This document shows, piece after piece, positions 42,711-54,730 of a DNA stretch of 64,000 bases. A model generated the notes under the pieces. That model did no database searches and was not told the DNA's origin. It was given only the letters and a program-made list of their open reading frames with translations. How positions within the stretch are numbered: position 1 is the stretch's first letter; the number at the start of each line of letters is the position of its first letter. The stretch is from Oreohelix idahoensis (taxonomy: Eukaryota; Mollusca; Gastropoda; Stylommatophora; Oreohelicidae): NCBI GenBank assembly GCA_024509875.1, contig JAMPIV010019879.1, positions 288,001 to 352,000 on the forward strand. The letters run 5' to 3'. The translations under genes were made by a program, and so were the position numbers.

Positions 42711-44720
42711 ATCATATATGCATAAACAAGAAGTTTAGATCATCATTGCAGGATGTAAAGGTATATAGAGGAGCAGATGTGGCATCAGATCACCACCTTC
42801 TGATAGCCAAAGTAAAAATGAAACTCAAGAGATATGCAACAATGCAAAATTATAGACAACAGTTTAATGTAGGACATCTAAGAAACAAGAGACAAAGTTG
42901 CGGTCACAATATCCAACAAATTCCAAGTGCTCCAACAGCTGGAAGACGAAGAGAATACAGAAGACTATTGGCAGCAGGTCAAAACTGTATGGAAAGAGAC
43001 ATGTGAAGAAATACTAGGGAAAAGGGAACGACAACAAAAAGCATTGATAACAACAGAAACCATCAATAAGATAAAAGACAGAAAAAACAAGAAAGCAGAT
43101 TTAAACACAAGCAAAACCAGAAGTTCCAAAGCACAAAACCCCCCGGACATCCAGCCAGCAGAAGAAGAGCTACAAATTAACGGTGAAAGACCAACGAAGG
43201 AAGAAATAAAGAAAGCCATAAAGCTTCTAAGAGATGGAAAAGCGTCTGGACCTGATGGCATTCCAGCAGAGGCCATCAAAGCAGATATCGACATGGCTAT
43301 AGAGATGTTATATAAATTACTTGGTAAAGTCTGGGAAAAGGAAGAGATACCAGCAGAATGGAAGGAAGGATATCTGGTTAAGTTGCCTAAGAAGGGAAAT
43401 TTACAAGAGTGCACAAATTATAGAGGAATAATGTTACTTTCAGTGCCAGGAAAAGTATTAAACAGGATTATCCTTGAAAGATTAAAAGAGTCCATAGACA
43501 AGAAACTGAGAGATGAACAAGCAGGTTTTCGACAAAACAGATCCTGTACAGACCAGATAGCCACTTTGAGAATAATAGTTGAACAAAGTCTGGAATGGAA
43601 TTCACCACTATACATCGGATTTGTGGACTACGAAAAGGCATTTCACAGTGTAGACAGAGAATCACTTTGGAAATTGATGAGGCATTATGGAGTTCCCCTG
43701 AAGATCATTAATTTAATTAAAAAAACATATGAAGACATGACATGCAGAGTTCTTCATGAAGGACAGCTTACAGAACCGTTTGGGATAAGAACAGGAGTGC
43801 GACAGGGATGCCTCTTGTCTCCATTTCTTTTCTTACTAGCAATAGACTGGGTTACGAGTACATCGACAACACACAACAGAAATGGAATCCAGTGGACTCT
43901 GACTAAGCAGTTGGATGATCTGGATTTTGCTGATGACTTATCTCTACTGTCCCATAACCGTAATCAGATGCAGGACAAATTGAAAACACTCAATGAGAGG
44001 TCACAGCAATTGGGTCTGAAAATACACAGTGAAAAGACAAAAATAATGAGAATAAATGCAGGTAATGATAACAGGGTTGAACTTGAAGAAGCACCAATAC
44101 AAGATGTAGAATCGTACACATATCTTGGCAGCAATATAGACAAAGTTGGAGGGCAGACAGTGATATCAAAATAAGAATACAAAAAGCAAGAGGAGCTTTC
44201 ATTGCATTGGGAAATATATGGAGATCAAGAGAAATCAAATCCAACACGAAAATAAGAATCTTCAACTCAAATGTGAAGTCAGTCCTACTGTATGGCTCTG
44301 AGACATGGAGAACAACAAAGACAACTACCAAAAAGCTACAGACTTTCATAAATGGGTGCTTGCGTAGAATAGAGGGATTAAAATGGTATGACAAGGTTAC
44401 CAACGTGGAACTGATGACAAGAACTAGACAAGTGCCTGTGGAACAAGAGATGAGAAGAAGACGATGGCGATGGATAGGACACACACTGAGGAAACCTGTT
44501 GATAGCATTACAAGGCAGTCCTTGTTCTGGAACCCCCAGGGCAAGAGAAGCAGAGGTAGACCAAGAAGCACATGGAGAAGAGAGCTGGAAACAGAGGTGA
44601 AAATGATAAGGAGAACGTGGAAAGAACTTGAGATAATGGCATGTGACAGGAGGACTTGGCATGTGTTTGTTGAAGGCCTTTGCTCCTTTGGGAGTGGAGG
44701 GTTATGAATGAATGAATGAA
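42700..44720 (+). pseudogene. APE-type LINE, 5'-truncated, RT region largely open
   Basis: It begins in the last part of the endonuclease (IDHICINKKFRSSLQDVKV, then ADVASDHHLLIAKVKMKLK) and shifts frame near 42930. The long frame (42927-44174) reads IKKAIKLLRDGKASGPDGIP, NYRGIMLLSVPGKVLNRIIL, IGFVDYEKAFHSVDRESLWK, IRTGVRQGCLLSPFLFLLAI and the catalytic DFADDLSLLSH. A stop after VGGQTVISK is a frameshift. The C-terminal frame (44207-44707) continues SNVKSVLLYGSETWRTTKTT, TKKLQTFINGCLRRI, RWIGHTLRKPVDSITRQSLF and TWHVFVEGLCSFGSGGL, then a (GAAT)n tail. This is the family whose tails also appear at 3858, 49399 and 51640. Confidence 0.85.
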
Positions 44721-47700
44721 GAAGTTATAGACTTTCATAAACTAAAATGTTAAACAACAACCAAGAAGTTATAGACTTCCATAAACTAAAATGTTAAACA
44801 ACAACCAAGAAGTTATAGACTTCCATAAACTAAAATGTTAAACAACAACCAAAAAGTTATAGACTTTCATAAACTAAAATGTTAAACAACAACCAAGAAG
44901 TTATAGACTTTCATAAACTAAAATGTTAAACAACAACCAAGAAGTTATAGACTTTCATAAACTAAAATGTTAAACAACAACCAAGAAGTTATAGACTTTC
45001 ATAAACTAAAATGTTAAACAACAACCAAGAAGTTATAGACTTTCATAAACTGAAATGTTAAACAACAACCAAGAAGTTATAGACTTTCATAAACTGAAAT
45101 GTTAAACAACAACCAAGAAGTTATAGACTTTCATAAACTAAAATGTTAAACAACAACCAAAAAGTTATAGACTTTCATAAACTAAAATGTTAAACAACAA
45201 CCAAGAAGTTATAGACTTTCATAAACTAAAATGTTAAATAACAACCAAGAAGTTATAGACTTTCATAAACTAAAATGTTAAACAACAACCAAGAAGTTAT
45301 AGACTTCCATAAACTGAAATGTTAAACAACAACCAAGAAGTTATAGACTTTCATAAACTAAAATGTTAAACAACAACCAAGAAGTTATAGACTTCCATAA
45401 ACTAAAATGTTAAACAACAACCAAAAAGTTATAGACTTTCATAAACTAAAATGTTAAACAACAACCAAGAAGTTATAGACTTTCATAAACTAAAATGTTA
45501 AACAACAACCAAGAAGTTATAGACTTTCATAAACTAAAATGTTAAACAACAACCAAGAAGTTATAGACTTTCATAAACTAAAATGTTAAACAACAACCAA
45601 GAAGTTATAGACTTTCATAAACTGAAATGTTAAACAACAACCAAGAAGTTATAGACTTTCATAAACTAAAATGTTAAACAACAACCAAGAAGTTATAGAC
45701 TTTCATAAACTAAAATGTTAAACAACAACCAAGAAGTTATAGACTCATAAACTAAAATGTTAAACAACAACCAAGAAGTTATAGACTTTCATAAACTAAA
45801 ATGTTAAACAACAACCAAAAAGTTATAGACTTTCATAAACTAAAATGTTAAACAACAACCAAGAAGTTATAGACTTTCATAAACTGAAATGTTAAACAAC
45901 AACCAAGAAGTTATAGACTTTCATAAACTAAAATGTTAAACAACAACAACCAAGAAGTTATAGACTTTCATAAACTAAAATGTTAAACAACAACCAAGAA
46001 GTTTATAGACTTTCATAAACTAAAATGTTAAAAAACAACCAAGAAGTTATAGACTTTCATAAACTAAAATGTTAAACAACAACCAAGAAGTTATAGACTT
46101 TCATAAACTAAAATGTTTAAACAACAACCAAGAAGTTATAGACTTTCATAAACTGAAATGTTAAACAACAACCAAGAAGTTATAGACTTTCATAAACTGA
46201 AATGTTAAACAACAACCAAGAAGTTATAGACTTTCATAAACTAAAATGTTAAACAACAACCAAAAAGTTATAGACTTTCATAAACTAAAATGTTAAACAA
46301 CAACCAAGAAGTTATAGACTTTCATAAACTAAAATGTTAAACAACAACCAAGAAGTTATAGACTTTCATAAACTAAAATGTTAAACAACAACCAAGAAGT
46401 TATAGACTTTCATAAACTGAAATGTTAAACAACAACCAAGAAGTTATAGACTTTCATAAACTAAAATGTTAAACAACAACCAAGAAGTTATAGACTTCCA
46501 TAAACTAAAATGTTAAACAACAACCAAGAAGTTATAGACTTTCATAAACTAAAATGTTAAACAACAACCAAGAAGTTATAGACTTTCATAAACTAAAATG
46601 TTAAACAACAACCAAGAAGTTATAGACTTTCATAAACTAAAATGTTAAACAACAACCAAGAAGTTATAGACTTCCATAAACTAAAATGTTAAACAACCAA
46701 GAAGTTATAGACTTTCATTAAGTGAAATGTTAAACAACAACCAAGAAGTTATAGACTTTCATAAACTAAAATGTTAAACAACAACCAAGAAGTTATAGAC
46801 TTTCATAAACTAAAATGTTAAACAACAACCAAGAAGTTATAGACTTCCATAAACTAAAATGTTAAACAACAACCAAGAAGTTATAGACTTCTATAAACTA
46901 AAATGTTAAACAACCAAGAAGTTATAGACTTTCATAAACTAAAATGTTAAACAACAACCAAGAAGTTATAGACTTCCATAAACTAAAATGTTAAACAACA
47001 ACCAAGAAGTTATAGACTTCCATAAACTAAAATGTTAAACAACAACCAAGAAGTTATAGACTTTCATAAACTAAAATGTTAAACAACAACCAAGAAGTGA
47101 CTTATAGACTTCCATAAACTAAAATGTTAAAACAACAAACCAAGAAGTTATAGACTTTCATAAACTAAAATGTTAAACAACAACCAAGAAGTTATAGACT
47201 TTCATAAACTAAAATGTTAAACAACAACCAAGAAGTTATAGACTTTCATAAACTAAAATGTTAAACAACAACCAAGAAGTTATAGACTTTCATAAACTAA
47301 AATGTTAAACAACAACCAAGAAGTTATAGACTTTCATAATCCATAAACTGAAATGTTAAACAACAACCAAGAAGTTATAGACTTTCATAAACTAAAATGT
47401 TAAACAACAACCAAGAAGTTATAGACTTTCATAAACTAAAAAAATGTTAAACAACAACCAAGAAGTTATAGACTTTCAAAAACTAAAATGTTAAACAACA
47501 ACCAAGAAGTTTATAGACTTTCATAAACTAAAATGTTAAACAACAACCAAGAAGTTATAGACTTTCATAAACTAAAATGTTAAACAACAACCAAGAAGTT
47601 ATAGACTTTCATAAACTAAAATGTTAAACAACAACCAAGAAGTTATAGACTTTCATAAACTAAAATGTTAAACAACAACCAAGAAGTTATAGACTTTCAT

Positions 47701-49398
47701 AAACTAAAATGTTAAACAACAACCAAGAAGTTATAGACTTTCATAAACTAAAATGTTAAAAAATAAAACCAAGAAGTTATAGACTTCCATAAACTGAAAT
47801 GTTAAACAACAACCAAGAAGTTATAGACTTCCATAAACTAAAATGTTAAACAACAACCAAGAAGTTATAGACTTCCATAAACTAAAATGTTAAACAACAA
47901 CCAAGAAGTTATAGACTTTCATTCATAAACTAAAATGTTAAACAACAACCAAGAAGTTATAGACTTTTTCATAAACTAAAATGTTAAACAACAACCAAGA
48001 AGTTATAGACTTTCATAAACTGAAATGTTAAACAACAACCAAGAAGTTATAGACTTTCATAAACTAAAATGTTAAACAACAACCAAGAAGTTATAGACTT
48101 TCATAAACTAAAATGTTAAACAACAACCAAGAAGTTATAGACTTCCATAAACTAAAATGTTAAACAACAACCAAGAAGTTATAGACTTTCATAAACTAAA
48201 ATGTTAAACAACAACCAAGAAGTTATAGACTTTCATAAACTAAAATGTTAAACAACAACCAAGAAGTTATAGACTTCCATAAACTAAAATGTTAAACAAC
48301 AACCAAGAAGTTATAGACTTCCATAAACTAAAATGTTAAACAACAACCAAGAAGTTATAGACTTTCATAAACTAAAATGTTAAACAACAACCAAGAAGTT
48401 ATAGACTTCCATAAACTAAAATGTTAAACAACAACCAAGAAGTTATAGAACCAAGAAGTTATAGACTTTCATAAACTAAAATGTTAAACAACAACCAAGA
48501 AGTTATAGACTTTCATAAACTAAAATGTTAAACAACAACCAAGAAGTTATAGACTTTCATAAACTAAAATGTTAAACAACAACCAAGAAGTTATAGACTT
48601 TCATAAACTAAAATGTTAAACAACAACCAAGAAGTTATAGACTTTCATAAACTAAAATGTTAAACAACAACCAAGAAGTTATAGACTTTCATAAACTAAA
48701 ATGTTAAACAACAACCAAGAAGTTATAGACTTCCATAAACTAAAATGTTAAACAACCAAGAAGTTATAGACTTTCATTAAGTGAAATGTTAAACAACAAC
48801 CAAGAAGTTATAGACTTTCATAAACTAAAATGTTAAACAACAACCAAGAAGTTATAGACTTTCATAAACTGAAATGTTAAACAACAACCAAGAAGTTATA
48901 GACTTTCATAAACTAAAATGTTAAACAACAACCAAGAAGTTATAGACTTTCATAAACTAAAATGTTAAACAACAACCAAGAAGTTATAGACTTTCATAAA
49001 CTAAAATGTTAAACAACAACAAAGAAGTTATAGACTTTCATAAACTAAAATGTTAAACAACAACCAAGAAGTTATAGACTTTCATAAACTAAAATGTTAA
49101 ACAACAACCAAGAAGTTATAGACTTTCATAAACTAAAATGTTAAACAACAACCAAGAAGTTATAGACTTTCATAAACTAAAATGTTAAACAACAACCAAG
49201 AAGTTATAGACTTTCATAAACTAAAATGTTAAACAACAACCAAGAAGTTATAGACTTTCATAAACTAAAATGTTAAACAACATCCAAGAAGTTATAGACT
49301 TTCATAAACTGAAATGTTAAACAACCAAGAAGTTATAGACTTTCATTAAGTGAAATGTTAAACAACAACCAAGAAGTTATAGACTTTCATAAACTGAA
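44721..49398. repeat. 44-bp satellite array, about 106 copies
   Basis: Head-to-tail units of aagaagttatagactttcat plus aaactaaaatgttaaacaac plus aacc. Copies differ mostly by t/c in 'tttcat/ttccat', a/g in 'actaaaat/actgaaat' and small indels. A distinctive variant, 'ttcattaagtgaaatg' after a shortened 'aaacaaccaag', recurs near 46710, 48765 and 49340, which suggests block duplication. The monomer reads T-T-T-K-K-L-stop-T-F-I-N in one frame, matching TTTKKLQTFIN of the adjacent LINE. It starts at the LINE tail and ends in another LINE remnant. It lies in the intron between exons C and D. Confidence 0.97.
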
Positions 49399-49600
49399 AG
49401 ACCAGACAGTCCCTGTTCTGAAATCCCCAGGGTAAGAAAAACAGAGGTACCAAACAACACAAGGAACAGAGAAATGAAAACAGAAATGATAATGATGAAG
49501 ACAAAGATAGACTGCAAGAAAGACTTGACAATCGTTTGTTGAAGACCTATGCTCCTTGAGGAGCTGAAGGGGAAATTAATGAATGAATAAAACACTGGAA
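49399..49600 (+). pseudogene. LINE 3' remnant after the satellite
   Basis: Directly after the last satellite unit the sequence agaccagacagtccctgttc tgaaatccccagggtaagaa parallels 'caaggcagtccttgttctgg' and 'aacccccagggcaagagaag' at 44511-44545. It then follows the LINE to 'cgtttgttgaagacctatgc' (the FVEGLCS segment) and a taatgaatgaataaaac tail. It is the C-terminal end of the same LINE family, heavily decayed. A further scrap with 'ggtagatcaaagaacacata' and the same tail lies at about 49725-49785. Confidence 0.75.
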
Positions 49601-50016
49601 TAGTAAATATCAAACTTAAAACACAACAAAACCGATGATACAATCAAAGAATAGAACTACTGATCCCTCAAGCGTGTCATACATAAGGCTAGCAACCTCA
49701 TCATCTTTTTAAACAAGAGAAGTTGAGGTAGATCAAAGAACACATAGAGAAGGGTAATTAATGAATGAATAAAACAAAGGACACACTGGAACATGAAACT
49801 TAACACACTGCTGACTTTTCACCAAATTATCAGATTTAAGAAGTTTTTGTAGACACCAAGAAGGTCAAAGATTAACCTTCCTTTTGACACCATCACACAT
49901 CTTAGCTTGACTTTGTGAATATGTGCTTCACATATGAAACCTGCAGCACACCGAAAGCCTAACTCACAAGCACATGTTTAACTAGTTCAACACTTCATCC
50001 ATGTACTCACACTTAC
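49601..50016. other. Intronic spacer
   Basis: Between the LINE remnant and exon C. Apart from the LINE scrap at about 49725-49785 I see nothing else recognisable. Confidence 0.5.
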
Positions 50017-50175
50017 AGCCATATGTCTATTGACTCTCTGTGCAGCCTGCTCCAAGTCATCATGATCTGCTTGCAGTTGGCGACAGTGCTCATGAAGTAT
50101 CTGTGTTTCAGCCAGCTGCTCTGTAACATCAATTAATTGACGATACGTCTTAAATCTATGTTCCAAATTTGACAG
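50017..50175 (-). CDS. Exon C of a coiled-coil protein
   Basis: Minus strand: acceptor gaatcttcag, then 159 nt (53 codons, phase 0 at both ends), then donor gtaagtg. The peptide starts LSNLEHRFKTYRQLIDVTEQ, continues LAETQILHEHCRQLQADHDD and ends LEQAAQRVNRHMA. Heptad spacing, high Gln/Glu/Leu and the lack of Pro or Gly mark a coiled coil. The start joins in frame with a microexon encoding EEVSQ, and the end joins exon D (HLMEESQ). No family was recognised. This is probably a real host gene because the sequence reads as constrained protein and both splice sites are good. Confidence 0.75.
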
Positions 50176-50659
50176 CTGAAGATTCAAGATGTTTAACCCT
50201 GATTTCTTCCTGACTCACATTCAACACAATACCTACTGAACTGAACTCAATCAGTCAAGATAAAACTCATCAAATATACGTAAATCAGGGTTTAGAATTA
50301 ATCTTTGAATCTAGGAGCCAACCCCAAAAGATTTAGAAATCTCAAAACAAAGCAAAAAATAATACAATAGAATAAATAAAATCCCTAATATGGTTTCCTA
50401 AAATCTAGGAACCAATATGGCTGAGTGCCCCGTGTAATTCCCGTGGGGAGGTGGGGTCTCTGAAAATACAATGAAAAAAATAGTACTGCTCCATCAGGCA
50501 TGTCAAACATGGTGACTAATATGAGATTGTACTTGGAGCTGGCAACATCATTATGTATGACAAAATGGCCACAGAAACCACTGCTGTAAGATCATGTGAC
50601 TGTTTGATGTAGGCTTCCTGATGCAGTGGTGGCTCCATGCTCCTTAAGGAGCACAAAGT
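50176..50659. other. Intronic spacer
   Basis: Unique sequence between exon C and the 56-bp array. The minus frame at 50516-50722 only becomes protein-like where it enters the array. Nothing else recognised. Confidence 0.5.
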
Positions 50660-51592
50660 AAAACAATGAATATGGCTGGAGTCTTGAGTGTTTACCTGAC
50701 TGACTTCTTCTAGGGTAAACAATGAATATGACTGGAGTCTTGAGTGTTTACCTGACTGACTTCTTCTAGGGTAAACAATGAATATGGCTGGAATCTTGAG
50801 TGTTTAACTGACTGACTTCTTCTAGGGTAAACAATGAATATGGCTGGAATCTTGAGTGTTTAACTGACTGACTTCTTCTAGGGTAAACAATGAATATGGC
50901 TGGAATCTTGAGTGTTTACCTGACTGACTTCTTCTAGGGTAAACAATGAATATGGCTGGAATCTTGAGTGTTTACCTGACTGACTTCTTCTAGGGTAAAC
51001 AATGAATATGGTTGGAATCTTGAGTGTTTAACTGACTGACTTCTTCTAGGGTAAACAATGAATATGGCTGGAATCTTGAGTGTTTAACTGACTGACTTCT
51101 TCTAGGGTAAACAATGAATATGGCTGGAATTTTGAGTGTTTACCTGACTGACTTCTTCTAGGGTAAACAATGAATATGGCTGGAATCTTGAGTGTTTAAC
51201 TGACTGACTTCTTCTAGGGTAAACAATGAATATGGCTGGAATCTTGAGTGTTTACCTGACTGACTTCTTCTAGGGTAAACAATGAATATGGCTGGAATCT
51301 TGAGTGTTTACCTGACTGACTTCTAAAGTAAACAATGAATATGACTGGAGTCTTGAGTGTTTACCTGACTTCTTCTAGGGTAAACAATGAATATGACTGG
51401 AGTCTTGAGTGCTTACTTGACTTCTTCTAGGGTAAACAATGAATATGACTGGAGTCTTGAGTGCTTACCTGACTTCTTCTAGGGTAAACAATGAATATGG
51501 CTTGAGTCTTGAGTGTTTACCTGACTGACTTCTTCTAGGGTAAACAATGAATATGGCTGGAGTCTTGAGTGTTTACCTGACTTCTTCTAGGA
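50660..51592 (-). repeat. 56-bp tandem array carrying a 14-nt microexon
   Basis: About 17 units. On the minus strand each reads tttaccctag, then aagaagtcagtcag, then gtaaacactc: a splice-acceptor-like sequence, 14 nt, and a donor. Joining exon A (ending gaag) to this 14-nt segment and then exon C gives an uninterrupted frame, ...QQHRE-EEVSQ-LSNLEH..., with matching phases. About five units have gtttaac in place of gtttacc on the plus strand, which destroys the donor GT. Others have a 10-nt exon (aagaagtcag) and donors gtaaac or gtaagc. The predicted inter-exon spacing is only ~42 nt, too short for ordinary splicing between adjacent units, so probably one unit is used. Confidence 0.8.
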
Positions 51593-52929
51593 AAATCTTC
51601 CGATTAGGTGGAGCAAGTGGTGAAAAAAAGATGCTGGTGTTTGTTAGAATACATTGACGAAATCAAATGATAACATTACAAGGCAGTCCTTGATCTAGAA
51701 TCCCCAACTTAAGAGAAATACAAAAAAGCAAAGTATTTTTGTGCTTTTAAAGTGGTCATTTATGAGCCATTTTTGTTTACATGATGAGGTTTCCGGCATA
51801 ATTGACATTTTCATTAATTGTTTAAGATTTATGCATCTTAATTTTCCTTCTTAATTCATTGAGGCTTACTGTTTCTGACTAAAAGATTTTGTTCTTATAT
51901 GAAACTGTCTGAGAAACCATGTTCCCTGTTCTGAAGTTTGCTGATAAACATCTAACTGAAGCATTTTTCTAAATACCAGATTCAGCCATAAAGATAAACT
52001 CTAGCCTTGTTCCACGTTTAATATTTTAGGAGTACTACTGTGAATTCAGCCAAAGACTGGATTTTTTTCATTTAGTTCATATTTTGAAGTTAGCTGAGGA
52101 AATGCTGCCTGTATTTTAATGTTAAGATGAGAGAAGACTTCTCTGACATGAACTTAACCACTGGCTCTGAAATGAGAATGAAGTCAGCTGAAACACTACC
52201 GACTCTATTACAGCTAGTTCTGTTGTCCTTACACTACCTATCTTCACCATTGGCATCATTTTGCCCTGAAGATTAGATCTGCTATTGAAGGTGTCTGATG
52301 GGGCTGCATTATAATGACGCATCCAAAACATATTGTTGTTTCCTGTACCTTCATGTCTCATTCTGTCATGTACAATAATGTGAGCAGCTTTTTCAGACAT
52401 ATCATATCACACACTGATATCCTCCTTTCTAGTGTTTTTCCATGACCAATTTTTTGGCATTCATAACAAAGTGTTGGTATGAATTTGCTACTTATCATCT
52501 GTCGCTTTGCTTCTATAGATATAAATGGATATCCCACTAGTATAGTGTCAGTTAATAATAACTCTGAGTTTGCTCTCTGGCACCATGTTTCTATAATGCG
52601 GTTGACTCTATTATGATGTTAGCTAACTTATCAAATTTTGTCTATTTAATGTCACCTAAAAATCAATGCCCTCAATTTATAATTAGAACAGAAACCACTG
52701 CTTTTATTCAGAAATTATGTACAGAAACTACTGCCTCTAATTTAGCAAATGAACTAGTCCCTTACTCCTACATCAGCTGGTAAACCATTGCCTCCCTTCT
52801 GAAATTGAGAGAAGAACCCCAGCCTCCGAATTCAGCTAACCTGTCTATTCTGAAGTTAAGTAAAATGACAGGTCTCTACCCTGAAGTTAAATCAACAATG
52901 AAAGTGTTAACCTTTTTCTGTATAACTAC
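51593..52929. other. Intron between exon A and the microexon array
   Basis: It contains a LINE scrap at about 51650-51740: gataacattacaaggcagtc then cttgatctagaatccccaac, matching ITRQSLFWNP of the 42.7-kb LINE. A 92-codon minus frame at 52122-52400 (MSEKAAHIIVHDRMRHEGTG) lacks a convincing acceptor, and I leave it as uncertain. The remainder is AT-rich and unassigned. Confidence 0.5.
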
Positions 52930-53079
52930 CTTCTCTGTGTTGCTGGTATGACTCTAACACAGCCTCTATGCCTGGCCATGGATAAACTGTTTGGTGAGGC
53001 AGCCTTGAAGTATTTCTGGAAGTTTGTGACACAGATAATAAAGAAGGTACTCCTGAATCTATCAAAGTACATGCAGCAT
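52930..53079 (-). CDS. Exon A of a coiled-coil protein
   Basis: Minus strand: a good acceptor (gttgtttcag), 150 nt, then donor gtagtt. In phase 1 it reads AACTLIDSGVPSLLSVSQTS, then RNTSRLPHQTVYPWPGIEAV, then LESYQQHRE, ending with one spare base (phase 1). The Ser/Pro-rich first half looks like a linker. The second half, from PWPGIEAV, starts the helix that continues through the microexon and exons C and D. Another frame is also open (MLSFICQCCC...), but its composition is less protein-like and does not fit the neighbours. Upstream exons are not found in this window. Confidence 0.65.
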
Positions 53080-53461
53080 CTGAAACAACAACATTGACAA
53101 ATAAAAGACAGCACTGAACAACAGTAACAAGACAGTTTATAACAAAACTTAAACTGATTATTCAGTGTGGTTCCCTGGAGTTTTCAGAATAGGTTACTGC
53201 TCCCACAATGTCTGTGGTAAGAGGATTCTAAGAATGGAATGTGCACGGGGCTAGAAAACTCATCACTTAAAACTACTACAGAAAACACCATGACAAGAGC
53301 ACACGAAGTGCTCTGCTGCATGCTTCCTGTTGTGGGCTAATTAAAGAAGTGGCACCATGCCCCTTAACCACTTAGTGAATGTGCTTGATCAAACTCAAGT
53401 TTCCAAAAATAACACACACAAATGCAAACGTATATGTTTGTGAGTAGACATGACAGGTAAC
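53080..53461. other. Spacer between exon A and the I-group LINE
   Basis: AT-rich, no feature recognised. It ends at the plus-strand 'acatgacaggtaacc' flank of the LINE 3' end. Confidence 0.5.
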
Positions 53462-53475
53462 CCTCATTGTTATTG

Positions 53476-54255
53476 TTAATCAGAATCGACCTCACTGCAC
53501 TCTGGGCAAACCCATAGGTGCTCAGTCTCCCTCAGCAAATGTCGAAGAGTATGAATGCTAATTGTACCTGTAACATGCTGGTTGTACATAAGACGAATGC
53601 ATCCTCTCTCACATCCATTTCTGCTAGTCCCACGTTTGATGCCAAACTCCAACAGCCTCAGCCTTGTTGATTCATCCATTGCAGTGTCATTATCCAGCAG
53701 GCGATCATTAATAGCCCTTAGTATCTCTCCATCCATGTCCAGTGTCCCCACTATGGGTGCTCTCGAGGCCAGTCTGTCAGCTCTCTCACTGCCACGTACC
53801 CCTGCATGACCAGGACAGTAGATCCACACCAGTTCTTGAAGACTTCAGGATTCTAATGATGTTTTCCATTCTTGCCGTAGCCATCCGTTCTTAACTTTCC
53901 GAAGCATGGTTAGAGAGTCTGACAATATAACTGCCCTGGTTGATGGAGTTTCAGACAGCCACCTCAGTGCTGCAGTAACTGCCTCTACCTCCATTCTCAT
54001 GCTGGAGGTTGTTCTCATGTAGGCTCCACTCTGTTCAGCGACGACCCTGCCCTTTATTCTCGCAGAGAAGCCCCATCCTGATTTCTCACCATGCACTACA
54101 GATCCATCAGTGTACACAATGGTGTCATCATCCCCAGCATGATCACTTATCAGCTGATTAATCTCCAGCTCTGCTTTTCCATTGCCCCAAGATCTGAACT
54201 CTCTGCCAAGGCTAATGATGACCTGCTGGTAGTTTATCCAGTTCTCCCCTGACAT
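53476..54255 (-). pseudogene. RNase H domain of I-group LINE copy A
   Basis: Minus strand 54255-53845 reads DDTIVYTDGSVVHGEKSGWG (first Asp), SSMRMEVEAVTAALRWLSET (Glu) and VILSDSLTMLRKV (Asp). After a frameshift near 53840, 53829-53476 reads WIYCPGHAGVRGSERADRLA (His and final Asp), followed by a C-terminal CPEC finger (LWVCPECSEVDSD). The four catalytic acidic residues and the PGHAG His are visible. This domain degrades the RNA template during second-strand synthesis. One shift breaks it. Confidence 0.88.
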
Positions 54256-54730
54256 ACTTCACTCTTCCCCTTTGGATACATTTTCAACCCTGGTCACCTG
54301 ACCAATCATTGCCTCTGCCTGTGCCATCCATGACATCCCCCTCTTGATTCTTGCTCCTTTGATGTCAGCTACATTCTCATTCAGGGGATGTCTTTTGTCA
54401 GTGGTTACCCGCATATATGCTTTTGTCTGGGTGGGCCATCGCTAATCTGGACCTAATCGACAGCAATCCGAGCATGTATCTCATTGTCACAATGGGGGTA
54501 TCAAGCATACAGCCCAAAACCAGTCGCATCCCTTCATTTTGAATGCGTTCCAGTCATTCACATTGTGACACTGACAGCGTGAGTATTCCTAGCCCGTACT
54601 CGATTACTGAAATCACAAGCTGATGATACAGGAGAAACAATAGTCTCTGTTCCAAGCGCGCAGCAGCCATTGTTTTTGATGCTGCCAGTCCTCGCTTGCA
54701 CTTCTGTATGATCAATTCGACATGATACTT

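Noticed and set aside
44721..49398. CRISPR-like array because of short regular repeats
   Set aside because: Units are contiguous with no unique spacers, and the surrounding DNA is animal genomic sequence. It is a satellite.
52122..52400. 92-codon minus frame (MSEKAAHIIV...) as a further exon of the coiled-coil gene
   Set aside because: A donor gtacag in matching phase exists, but the only in-frame acceptor lacks a pyrimidine tract, and the direct A-microexon-C junction already reads well.
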